Made by a program: the position numbers and the translations under genes. Source: Chaunax sp. Z400 (Eukaryota > Chordata > Actinopteri > Lophiiformes > Chaunacidae). From it: a stretch of DNA of 64,000 bases. The DNA lies in contig JBAGJB010000137.1 of assembly GCA_037577475.1 (NCBI GenBank), positions 532,501-596,500 on the forward strand. Reading direction: 5' to 3'. Within the stretch, counting starts at the first letter, position 1. Every line of letters starts with the position of its first letter. The notes under the pieces are model-generated. The model worked only from the letters and a program-made list of their open reading frames with translations. It was not told the DNA's origin and did not search any database. This document shows positions 24,949 through 36,149 of the stretch, piece by piece.

Positions 24949-25453
24949 GTATATACACTGTGTGGAAGCAGTGTTTACTTCTGCCAGTAGAGTCTGTTGG
25001 CATGTTATCTGTGTTTGTGTGTTGTGTTATCAGGCTGTTGGACTACGTAATGTGCGACTATCGCACTGAACGATGGTGGAGCCTCCTGACAGCCATACTG
25101 ACCACAGCTCTGCGCTGTGCTTATCTGTTGGCCAGTGTTAAAGACTACATCATATACTGCATGGAGCTGCTGGGCAGAGGTAAGCAAGGTTATTCTGAGC
25201 CATCCTTAGCAAATCAGTGTTGTCCGTTTGGAAGGTTTTAAACAATGATCAAATGCAATGCAGTTTTTTGTTGATTATAATAACCTTCCAAATTTATATA
25301 TTATAAATATTATATATAGCCACAGGGTTAAAATGAATTTGTATTGTGTTGAATTAGAATTACATTGACGCCCTTCTAACCTGACATTTCTGTGTTATTT
25401 CATTGCTAAGTATAATTTGGAGTGTGAGGCAGCATAGCTGAAAATGTCTATAT

Positions 25454-25620
25454 AAGATAAGATAAGATGATACTTTATTCATCCTGCAAGGGGAAATTCT
25501 CTTGTTACAGCAGCATAGAACACAACATCAATACACAATGGTTAGAAAATAGCAGCAAAGAACAAACTATAGGCAGGTAAAGACATAACAGGTTAAAGTG
25601 ACAGTTGCAATAAATAGTTT
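25454..25620 (-). mobile_element. Truncated retroelement 3' end with (CTTAT)n tail
   Basis: Read on the minus strand it ends 'gaatttccccttgcaggatg', then 'aataaagtatcatcttatct'. That is a common teleost retroelement 3' terminus with a short tandem tail. A smaller relative is at 3.06 kb. Confidence 0.6.
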
Positions 25621-27179
25621 ACAAATCATACAACCATGACTTATCATGATATTTCTGCTAATGGCTTACAGTATTCTTCTGACAAATGAGACCAGCCATC
25701 AGCCATACCATTAGGAGTCATTTGTTAGTTAAACCAAACACATGACAACAATTCATCAAATAGTCTAAGTAATAAAAGACAAATGAATTTAGGTTCTTTT
25801 GAAGCTTTTTATTTGTTAGACAAACTTGCTCTCTGTGGAAGCTTTTGACCAAATGTTCCTTTGTGTCTCTCAGATGAAACTTCTGCCCACAGATTAAGAA
25901 CTTGTTTGTGATAAATCTGCCTGAAAATGAACTTTTAAAACTGAATTATCCTAACATATAATATAAAACGTAAGACTTTCAACTTCAGTACAAAACATTG
26001 TGAAGTAAGAAACTCTTTCACATGTATCTGATCAAAGAGGTCATGATTCTGTCATCTTGTCTTCTAGCCTCAACTTTGAAAGAGGAACAAAAGTCAAGGA
26101 TTGAGAAGAATCTCATCAAAGTCCTGAAGAATCCAAAGAATTCAACAGCAAACATCTGAGATTCAGATTCAGATCTATCATAGCACTGATGCCAGAATGT
26201 TACTATGTGCAGTGAGGGTATGAATTAAATGCATGAAACAAAAGAAAATGTTCTTCTTTCAATGGAAAGTGTCATGATGACGTCTTCTGTCTCATGCAGT
26301 TTGTAGCTGTGGTCACATTTAAACCAGCAAATGTTGAGCTGGCCCACAGTTGAACTAGGTCACAGACCAGGAAGTATCTTTTAAATTCATACAGCCACTT
26401 TTGACTTGTCTGATGTTGTCAGAACGAGGTCCCTGATGCCGAGCCTGAGTGCGACTCTTCCTCTGTCAGTGCAGCCAGGTCACTGTGGAGCGATCGCATG
26501 GCTTTGGCTGGATCTAATGAGTTGAGCATAGAAGTGCAGGACTACATCCCATTCAGTCAGTAAACACACTCACCCAAACACAACCATCCAGGCTACTGTG
26601 TACTATGAAAGTACTTTTTTCACTCTACTTCATGTTTATGGTGTACAACTTGGATTAAAGCAAGGATAGAGAAAAGTTATTGGCTTTAAGATAAACTAGT
26701 GTGACGCCTGTTCAAAATGAGCCTGTCTGGAAGGGGCTTACTTCTCCTCTGGTCTGGAGAGCTGCTCTGACTGTGTACGGTCAAAACGTTAAAATCCCAA
26801 ATTAGTTGATTCCCCATCATAACCAGTGCTGTTATGTTACGGCTCTATGCATTATATCTTCAGCAATTCATCTTCTTTTTTTTTTCAATTAACCCTAATC
26901 TGATAACCCTAATCTTAGACTACTTCAATCATTTCTCTAAACATTTTTTATTGCTCAATTAGTATAACAAAGTAATTTACCCAATATAAATGTCAATTTA
27001 AAAGGATCAGTGTGACGCATAAATTCATTTAAACATATCGTAGCAACTCTTTACCTGAACTGGAAAATCACTATTTTCACTTCAGTACTTGACTCAAAAT
27101 GTAAAATGTGTTTCCACAGATTTATTTCACCATTGGAGTTATATGCATTTAAGATAATCAAATGTATTTTTGCATCAGT

Positions 27180-27640
27180 GTGTAGAGCACATACCTCTGC
27201 CGAGGCCCAACATACCCCAAACAACTAATCCAAATTCCAGTTATTAAGCTAACATAACATAAACATACGTTAAATGAAAAGCCTTAATTTGCACTATTGG
27301 AAAATAACGCTGGAAAAAAATCCTGCAATGTTAAAGAAAGTTGAAAAAATCCATGCATTGTCTCCTTTATCAGGATCTCCTCCTAAGTTTGATGGTTTCT
27401 TCCTTGGTACATGCTCCATCCTTCCACACAGTTTCATGGTCATCTAGTAGTTTATGTGGAATTGACAAAATATATTATATATATTGCAATGTTGAAAAGA
27501 TTCCTGGCTTCTTCTCTTCATCTGGATCCATTTTAAAACTAAGTGAGTTCTTCCTTGCTATATGGCTAACTCTTCTACCAAGTTTCATCAACATCCATCT
27601 GGTAGCTTTTGTGTAATCCTGCTAACAGACAAACAATCAG
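27180..27640. repeat. Dispersed repeat ending 'taatcctgctaacagacaaac'
   Basis: Contains 'ctctgccgaggccc', two copies of a 'tctcctcctaag / cttcttctcttca ... tggatcc' module, and 'accaagtttcatcaacatcc' followed by 'gtgtaatcctgctaacagac'. Similar tails occur at 17.8 and 20.0 kb. Class unknown. It lies in a trappc11 intron. Confidence 0.5.
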
Positions 27641-28849
27641 AATCAGAGAGCGCAGAACCGAGGCTGCCATCCGCAGCGCCATCTTAGTCGTTCTGTCTAC
27701 TTTTCTCTTTTTAGAGAGCGCCATGGAGAGCACAATGTGGAATTACATTTTTCTGAATCACTTAGCCGAGTTCTCAGACTGTCTGTTTCTGTGTGGAGCC
27801 CTGAGACCCCACCCCTGCTGCTGAACACAGTGCTGTTCTATTGGTTCAAAGTTTATAAATATCAATATGTTGTTGGTCCAATTTGTCCTAAATTCAGCAG
27901 CGCACATCCTTATGTCCCCACCAATACACATGTCCAGTGTGTAGTAGATCAGATGAACAGTTCTTGTGATATTTGGTCAACAGACAGACACAGACAGCAG
28001 CTATAGTCTGATAACATGTCATAAAGCTTGAGGCTAGTACTGTAGTTAATCTGTTAAAACTGTGTTCAGCGTAACACCTTTCTATTTAATGAAATAACAA
28101 CTGTTGTAAATGACTGTTGTATACCTGGGGGTGTTTCCACTCTGGCTTTAATTTCCTGACTTCAGTCCAGTGTAAGGCCAAGTTCCAGTCTCCCAGTTTC
28201 CATGTGGACCAGCCCATCCAACAGCAGGTTTTCCTCCGAGCCGACTGTCCTCATCCTGTGTCCTTCAACAAGCTCGCTGTCAGCCTCAGTAACCAGGTAA
28301 CTATACTAAAGTCATGAAAGGCAGCAACAAGCAGTGACTGCTTGTAGAACGTTCACGACACAAACAACACAGTGTCAACAGAATAATATCAAATAAATAA
28401 AAAAGGTACTCTTCTTTTTGCATTTCTTGTGACAAACCACAGACGGCCTCAGACTTTGACTGAAGCCCCTTTTCCACAGCGTAGTACCAGCTCGACTGGA
28501 CTGGACTGGACTCGGTTTTCTGCCGGTTCTTTTCTATTGCTGATGGTTCCTCCTCAGGGTAGATTGGGGCCACGTGAAACTGCCATGATGTAGTCTTTAG
28601 TGTGACACACACCTCTCTGGTGATCCTACCATCAGCTGTTTAAGACACGAACGTCTGCACCTCCTCAATGTAGCAGCTGTAACAAATAAAAGTTACGGTC
28701 GCCAAAGTAGCTTCGCTGTTTGAGTGTGGCGGCCATTGATTTGTGCTGTGCAGGAAACTCTGTGCATGCTGGACATTGACCAATCAGTGGTCTGTAATGT
28801 TTCACGTCACCTTTTGGTATCTGCTCGGCTCAGATGGAACCGCAACAGA

Positions 28850-29466
28850 GCAGGAGCCTCATTTATAAAACATACATCCTAAAACATTGTTTACTCACAG
28901 ATCTCAGAATGTTCCTACGCAAGAAAATATTCAGATCTATAAAACCGTGCGGAGGAAACCTGAACACAGTCTTCTCTTCATAAATACACACCTGTGGTCA
29001 ACTGTGCAAGTATAGCCTTCTCCCAGTATCGTCCCACCACTCCTCCCAGTATCGTCCCACCACTCCTCCCAGTATCGTCCCACCACTCCTCCCAGTGTCC
29101 TCCCACCACTCCTCCCAGTGTCGTCCCACCACTCCTCCCAGTGTCGTCCCACCACTCCTCCCAATGTCGTCCCATCACTCCTCCCAGTGTCGTCCCACCA
29201 CCACTCCCAGTGTCATCCCACCACTCATCCCAGTGTCGTCCCACCACTCATCCCAGTGTCGTCCCACCACCACCCCTCCCAGTGTCGTCCCACCACCCCT
29301 CCCAGTGTCGTCCCACAACCATCCATAAATGGTCGTTGCTAAATGTCTCATGAATATACTGATGTTATTAGAGAGCCTCCTTTGGACTATCAGTGACTGT
29401 CCAGCCAATCAGAGAGCTAGAATCAGTAGCTACGGTGTCACAGTTTGAATGATCAACAAGGTTGGT
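28850..29466. mobile_element. Non-autonomous element with Harbinger-like end and internal minisatellite
   Basis: The left end 'gcctcatttataaaacatac' resembles PIF-Harbinger termini. The right part, about 29390-29466, is the inverted copy of 49955-50035, sharing 'gctctctgattggct' and 'gtgacaccgtagctact' on the opposite strand. The 23-bp minisatellite sits inside. No coding capacity. Confidence 0.45.
29022..29320. repeat. 23-bp minisatellite, about 13 copies
   Basis: The unit is 'cccaccactcctcccagtgt' plus 'cgt', with variants 'gtatcgt' (first units), 'catcac', 'accact' and 'ctcat'. No stops occur on either strand, which creates spurious Pro/Ser-rich and Gly/Trp-rich reading frames. Confidence 0.95.
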
Positions 29467-29700
29467 TGTGTGTGTCTGTGTGTGTGTGTCTGTGTGTGCG
29501 TGTGTGTGTTTGTCTGTGTGTGTGTGTCTGTCTGTGTTTGTCTGTCTGTGTTTGTCTGTCTGTCTTTCTGTCTGCCTGCCTGCCTGCCTGCCTGCCTGTC
29601 TGTCCTTCTGTGTGTCTGTCTGTCTGTCTGTCTGTCTTTCTGTCTGCCTGCCTGCCTGCCTGTCTGTCTGTCTGTCCTTCTGTGTGTCTGTCTGTCTGTC

Positions 29701-29748
<48 letters not shown>

Positions 29749-29761
29749 TGTGTGTGTGTGT

Positions 29762-29816
<55 letters not shown>

Positions 29817-29818
29817 CA
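29462..29818. repeat. Compound TG / TCTG / TGCC microsatellite
   Basis: About 350 bases of (TG)n, (TGTC)n and (TGCC)n runs. It directly abuts the acceptor 'gtgcag' of the trappc11 exon at 29820 and therefore replaces a normal polypyrimidine tract. Confidence 0.95.
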
Positions 29819-31429
29819 GGAGTACAACCAGTGGTGTGTGGTGGAGTCCTCAGGTCAGGACAACATTAGTTTTTCACCTGGAAAAACCAAATGCTACAAC
29901 TTCAGCTTTGTAGCAAAGACTGAAGACGTTGGCAAGAAGATAGAGGTGAGGTGTGTGTGGGAGGAAGGGGTGTGTGTGAGAGAGAATTTGTTACCGACTG
30001 TGTTGCTGGGTATTCACATTTAGATGACGGGCATTGAGGTGATGCTGGGCAGCGGCAGTGGCCGCTGTGTATTTGTGAGCTGGAGAGGGGCAGGTGGAGA
30101 CGCAGCCTCTACCCATGAAGCCTTACAGGCTAGCAGGTCATCACGTCGATGGGGTCGGTGCATGGAGGCACATCAAGAGCTGGAATGGGACATCCTGAAC
30201 ATGCAGCACAGCACCATGTAAGGCTCTTTTCAGACAACACAATCCCAGTATTGATGTAAAGGTTCCTCCACCAGATATTCTCTACGCCCCACCGACACAC
30301 ATGTTGAACCTGTTTGTTCCTCTTTGCTGTTCAGGATCATCTGCAGAGTCCCAAAGATTTCTGTTCAGCTGAGCCACCATCCCCCTGCTCTCAACAATGA
30401 GATGTACTGCATCAGCCTCACTGTCCAATCACAGGAGGAGGGCGTGGCAAAGGATGTCAAATTGACAGCTGGTCTCAAATCAGGTACATTGATACTGCTA
30501 TGACTGCAAATAGTTGTTATTGTATTTCTTTTATCAGTATTGAACAAATTAGTGTGTAGGTGGAAGGATTTTTTTTTTATCCTGTCTTCATCACCTTCAG
30601 AGTTATGTTGACACATTTTGATAGAGTTATGGCTTAAAATTGGACTCTTAAACATGTGAAAATATGAACTAATGGTCTTAATTTATTTTCTTTGTGTTGT
30701 TTGTGTTGATGTTTGTCTCGGTTGGGTTTCCAGGCCAGGATGCTAATCTAGGCCAGACGACGCATGTGACGCTCAATGGCTCAAAGGTTTGTGACGATGC
30801 TGCTCCTGCCCTGCTGCCTGACGGAGCTCTAGGGGATCTGAAACCAGGCGAAAAGGTAGACATACATTCATAAAGAGATGCTTCATATAGAGAAACACAC
30901 TAAGGCTGATGGAACAGTTGTCACATATAATTTGAAAGAGTTAACACTGATTGAATTCTGAAATTATTATCTACATGTTTTTTTGGTTTGTTTTTTTTAC
31001 ATTTTATTATCCCCTACCTGGCATGCGATGCAGGGGATATACTGTAGGTTTCTGGTCAATATCTTTTGTGAAACTTGGCTAACTCATCAAACATATACAA
31101 GAATGGTGCCTCTTGGGATTTTTAACATTTTATTTTTCTTGTTTTGGGAAAGAATATTCAGCCTTTTGAGTCTAGAGTGTTTGTCTGGAGTGCAACTTTA
31201 AAACATTTTCATATATCCGGTTGTGTAAACACGCCAACCATGTGCTACCTTAATGCTGCGATAACAGAGGAGTGACTACAAAGCTACCAAGAAGCTTACA
31301 ACACATGGGACGATGCAAACATAACACTCACTGAGTTTTCCTTTGTGTCAGCTGTTGGCAGGATGTGATGCCCCCCCAGTCTTTTCTGTGTCCGTTATGA
31401 AGTGAAATGAAATAATGACAACATTACAG

Positions 31430-31600
31430 CAGCACTATTTACACAGCGAATGTCCAGAAGAGCCACAACAGAGACCCTTCTCTACACCACCTTAGTTTAT
31501 TTAAAGTGAACGAACCAACAGCTGCATACTTAGTATGTGACTTTAAATAGCATGCTGGTGTTCCACATGCAAAAGAGGTGACGTGTAACACAACAGCATC
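31430..31600 (-). repeat. Dispersed repeat, inverted relative to 44.10-44.29 kb
   Basis: The minus-strand translation of this stretch and the plus-strand translation at 44.1 kb share the words SFACGTPACYLKSHT / SFASGTPACYLKSHT followed by a related segment. The DNA is clearly homologous in opposite orientation. Neither has an extended coding frame, so this is treated as a repeat of unknown class. Confidence 0.6.
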
Positions 31601-34248
31601 GGTGTCTAGTGTCATGTTTTGTAAGAAATGAAATAATGTGGTGAAAAACATTTTATATTTACTGGCGGCTGACCTCATCCTCTGTTTGGAGGGTAAGGAG
31701 CTCCCAGACCTCACGCTGTCTCCCTAATTTCAAAACAGTTCCTGCTGATTTATTTTCTTTTTTTGTGTTAGCTGCTAACTGCTACTAGCTGCTTTTTAAA
31801 TGTCCTGGTTGAGGGTCACACACATAACACGTCATCAGAACATCAAGCTGCCCTCCTGTCCCGACACCTCGCCTCCTCAACTCCTTTTGTACACAAGTCG
31901 TTTCACACAGCAGTGACCCCCCATTTCACCTTTGAACTTTAATACAGAATGCTGAGGCACTTAAATTAAAGACACCACTGCCCTGCCTTGAAGAGGCTGT
32001 TTAAGAGGGGTTAATGCTGGAGAGATGCCTCCCTCCTTCTCACATGGCTTACCAGTGCCTCAGCTGAATTATTACATAGCAGCAAAGCTGTCACCTGTTG
32101 GAAATGTCTAATGCTTAGTGATAATGTTGGAATGCATGAATCTGTGTATACAGTGTATAGTTACATAGTAAATATAATTAATAGGATAAAGTTGCTGAAA
32201 TGCTAATAATAAGATAGAGGAAGACTGACGGGGAAAATACACAAACACACCACCTGTTTGTCTGTAGTTGCAGAGATGCGTATATGTGAAGTGTGTGTCA
32301 ACTGGACCGAGGGTCTTCCTGTTCCACGTGGCCTACAGCACGGACACCACAGTGGAAGGACGACAGATAGTCTGTAAATGTCATAAGGTAAAGACACAGC
32401 TGAGCTCTGCTGCAGTGCACCTTAAAATCATAGATGCTCACATGCTGGTTTACTCCTCTCTCATTCTGTTGTCTTCCAGGACGAGACGGTTACCATAGAG
32501 ACGGTGGTCCCGTTTGAGGTGTCTGCAAAGTTTGTATCCAACAAGGTGTGTGGCTGATAATTAATAAGGAGGTGCACCAGTGGTCCTTCAGGGTTTTAGG
32601 TCTTAGCTTTGGATGCGTTTTTCTATTCCAGTGCAGGTTGTCGCCGGAGAAACTGGAATCGGCTCTAACAGCAGTGATTATGTGTTCCTTGTCTTAACAT
32701 TGCACACTGTGAAACAGAACTATGATGAACATGTTGCTAGTACTCCTTACAGGGTTTGTACAACGTCTTGAAAGTTTCAACCAGTATATCCCCAAAACTT
32801 GGAATATGATTGAATCTGAATGTAGTTTGGGTTTTCATCTACAGTCACTATAAATTTCATCCAAGAATTCTGTAATATTTGAAATGAAACAGTCTCTTCA
32901 TTTATTTATTGTGCCTTGGCATCAGAATTATTACAAACACACCAAGATGGGGTTCAGTGTCTTGCTCTGCGTCCTGAGCTGATGCTCATCATTGACCGCT
33001 ATCCCCAACCTTAACTCTGAACCTGGGACCAGGGATGAATTTCACTGCCCTCTGTGTTGTATTGACATGTGTGTCCATGGCAACAAGTAACCAGTAGATG
33101 GCAGTATTAGTTTCGTAATATGCTAATTGGTAAAGCTCATTATCAATAACACAACCTCTGTTTTATTAGAAGGAAGCTTAAGTAGAATTTATGGACATCA
33201 GTTTTCTATATCAGTCAGACTGTAGAGAAGTCAGAGGGCTTAAAGGGGAGGGACAACTGTATGTCATCTAGGTATCAGTGAGAGGAAATACCATGTCTAC
33301 AGATGACATCACCCAAGGGGAGCATATTTAGTGACAACAGCATTGGTGCAGGCACCGACCTCACCATACTGAATGTGGGTTTTAGAGGTCTTATCATCAT
33401 CTGTGCTTCTGTGTGTGTTCACTTTGAGCCAATGGACCGGGTAGCGGTGGACATCCCCTTCCTGTTGATGACAGATGTCCTCTCAACGTCTCCCTGGCCT
33501 CTTCAGCTAGCCTCCTCTTCTCTGCAGCTGCTCACTGTGAGCAGCAACACACCACAGCTTCAGTCGCAGCTGCAGGAAGGTACCTGTCTAGATTTACCGT
33601 TTTAACATTAGTAGCTACAACCAAAAAGGTCTAAATCCCACGACCATAACCTGTTATGTGTTTGTGTGTGCGGCCAGTGGTTCTGCAGACAGGTGAGTGT
33701 GCCAGTGAGTGTTTCTGTCTCTGGTGTCCACCACTGGTCAACAACGATAATACTGTAGCTACAGGACAGTACCTGATATCATGGAGGAGGTACGTACTCT
33801 CACTAACAGGGTGTGGCTGGCGGGTCAGTGGGTTTGAACATGCTGTTAAGCCTCTGTTTGAACTCTGCTGCACAGAAAGTCGTCCAGTGAAGACGGTCCT
33901 CTCATCCAAACTACAGTCACTCTACCTCACATCATCCTGGAGTCTGTCCCGCTTTACATTCATGCTGGTCAGTGAATGCACAAGAGTCACATTATTGTAC
34001 ACTATGCTTGGTGATAATGCTCTGATCCTGCAGCAGTGACTATTATTTTCATACTATCACCTAATGCAGTCAGTTTTATTGAATATGGGCCTTTATTTCT
34101 AAATATCTTTACTTGATTGCAGATCTACCATCATTCGGGCGAGTCTCTTTCTGTTCGTTACCACATAGAGAACAGAACGGCTCTGGTGCAGGAGGTGGAG
34201 ATGGCTGTTGGACCCTCCGATGCCTTCATGTTCTGTGGACTCAAACAG

Positions 34249-35296
34249 GTACAACTGTGCTCTCTTAATAAATGTGTAGTTTCTTAACTGAACCAAAGAG
34301 AAATGAGACTCAGGAAGATGTGCTGAGAACCCCTGTTCAGACACTGAAGGACGAGGAAGCAGTGAGTGGTGCTTTTAGGTGTAATGACATGATTGAGAAA
34401 CTGAACTGACTTGTTGGAGGTCTGCGCTCCCTGAGTGACGTCTAGTTACAGATGTGGTTCTTGCTTTAAGGCAGAATGAGGTGAAATGTTTCTACAGCTA
34501 ACTGTTTCTGACACCAAATGATTTGTGTGTGTGTGACTAACCATTACACATATTCACTGCTGTTGCTCTCATGGTTAATAAATGTGATTACTTCCTGCTG
34601 TTTACAACAGGGTTTATAATGTCTTTATGAGCCAGGTCACATCAGGCACCGGATTCCAAATGCTCACAACAAATGTCACTGAGACTAAGAGTATATGTAT
34701 TCTTGATTTAGTGTGCTCCTAATTGGATAAACAAAAGCATTATGTCAGTAATGGATTCAGTCCTTCAGAATATCCTTGACTCATACTTTTAATTAGGTTC
34801 CTCTCTGCTGGAGAAAAGTCAAGGTGCACATCATTAGAATTCAGTTTAAACTTGAAAATGACTGCAGTCTTGGCACTTTAGAAAGGACACAGATGAGGTG
34901 TGTTTAAGGCACCGCGAGGGTCACTCAGCGACGTGATGAGGAGGTTAAGCCGAAGAGGTGTTAGACTTTAGCGCTGACGCGACTCTTCCATCACAAGAGG
35001 ATTTTTCCAGAGGTCGTTTCAGTCAAAGCTCAGATATTCCCAGCAGTGTGACGATGGCTGGATCACTGTGATGTTTGTTGTTTCAGTGAGATAACCTTAG
35101 CATTACTGTGTGTTGTGGTCCATACCCATGTCTGCCTACATTGAACCCTGTGTACTTCACCATTACTATGTCTTAAAAATGGGAAATAAAGGTTTTATAT
35201 CAACATTTCTACTCTGTAGAATATGATGTTCTCCAGTCAGCAGCTCAGGGTAAGTCTAATGCTATCAATGTGCTTTAAGGTAGAGTTTTCATCTTC
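34249..35296. other. Region after the last trappc11 exon, no gene seen
   Basis: The terminal TRAPPC11 exons (the segment following ..SGLKQ in other vertebrates) should begin here, but none is recognisable up to the LINE at 35.3 kb. The rest is unremarkable AT-rich sequence. Confidence 0.5.
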
Positions 35297-35329
<33 letters not shown>

Positions 35330-35330
35330 T
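35297..35330. repeat. (ATC)n microsatellite
   Basis: An uninterrupted TCA/CAT run immediately upstream of the LINE fragment. Confidence 0.9.
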
Positions 35331-35334
35331 CTCA

Positions 35335-36147
35335 GGACCTCAAGTAGGAGCTGAACATCAGCTCCCGAAAAAAAACAAAGCACAACAGAGGACGTTCAAC
35401 CAGTGATGGTGCACTTCTACACCTCCATCACTGAGTCCGTCCTCACCTCCTCCATCACCATCTGGTACGCTGCTGCCACTGCCAGAGACAAAGGCAGGCT
35501 GCAACGTATCATCAGCTGAGAAGGTGATTGGCTGCAACCTGCCATCCCTTCAGGACCTCTACATCTCCGGGACCCTGAAGATCGTAGCCGGCCCCTCCCA
35601 CACAGGACAAAAACTTTTTGAGACTCTGGCAGGAGGACCAAAACCTCACACCACAAAAACATCTTCTTCCTGTCTGCTACTGGCCTCATCAACAAGGCAC
35701 AGTCACCCGCCCCCCTGCACAGCTGCACAGCGAACTCTGACTCTGACTCTTGTTCTACCCCCCATACCCACTACACATTCATTAATAGTCCCAGGACTCA
35801 TGCATTACATGGACCATCCTCCCCCACTCACTATATATGGCTGTGCCTCAACTGCAAACTGTGCACATGACAGACATTTTTGTTTTTGCACATGCTCCTT
35901 GCACATCCTCATGCATTTGCACATTATTTTATTTTTTATTTTCACTGTTCTGTATATTGCAGATGTTTCCTATATATTACATTTTATGTTTCTTGCGTAA
36001 TGAAGACATTTTCCACCTCAATTTCTTTTTATATCTGCACTTAGATTTATGTTAACGTTTGTGTAAGCATCAGAACACCAAGTCAAATACCTTGTATGTG
36101 CACACAAACACACACACAAACTTTTCTGACTCTGATTCTGAATATTT
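35335..36147 (+). mobile_element. 5'-truncated L2/CR1-type LINE
   Basis: 35410-35760 encodes, with frameshifts, the C-terminal part of a non-LTR reverse-transcriptase protein: FYTSITESVLTSSITIWYA, ARDKGRLQRII, then SAEKVIGCNLPSLQDLYI and FETLAGGPKPHTTKTS in the next frame. A non-coding 3' end follows, matching bases 1-310 of the window, with the terminal words 'ccttgtatgtgcacac' and 'ctctgattctga'. It is broken and cannot be active. Confidence 0.85.
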
Positions 36148-36149
36148 TG

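Larger units (their letters stand above)
24062..34248 (+). pseudogene. trappc11: Partial, damaged trappc11 (TRAPP complex subunit 11)
   Basis: TRAPPC11 is a TRAPPIII subunit for ER-Golgi traffic and autophagy. Exons: 24062-24140 ([18 protein letters not shown]), 24239-24293, 25034-25179 (LLDYVMCDYRTERWWSLLTA), 26068-26120, 26423-26555, 28166-28296, 29820-29945 (KTEDVGKKIE), 30024-30217, 30335-30483, 30734-30855 (GQDANLGQTTHVTLNGS), 32268-32387 (IVCKCHK), 32480-32545 (DETVTIETVVPFEV), 33423-33579 (DIPFLLMTDVL), 33678-33789 (LQTGECASECFCLWCPP), 33876-33967, 34123-34248. They cover roughly residues 475-1050 of about 1130. Missing are the N-terminal foie-gras half and the final exon(s) after ..FMFCGLKQ. 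Damage: the donor after LIKVLK (about 26129) is not GT, although an upstream GT at 26121 could rescue the frame; the acceptor before 33423 reads 'cac' rather than 'cag'; and an apparent 8-base deletion near 34138-34146 shifts the frame. The identity is firm. The functional state is inferred to be dead. Confidence 0.88.

Noticed and set aside
28937..29408. Trp/Gly/Glu-rich and Pro/Ser-rich reading frames on both strands
   Set aside because: Product of the 23-bp minisatellite inside a trappc11 intron.
29445..30023. 192-codon frame rich in Cys/Val/Leu upstream of trappc11 coding sequence
   Set aside because: The first two thirds are microsatellite; only the part from 29820 is a trappc11 exon, reached by splicing rather than by this frame.
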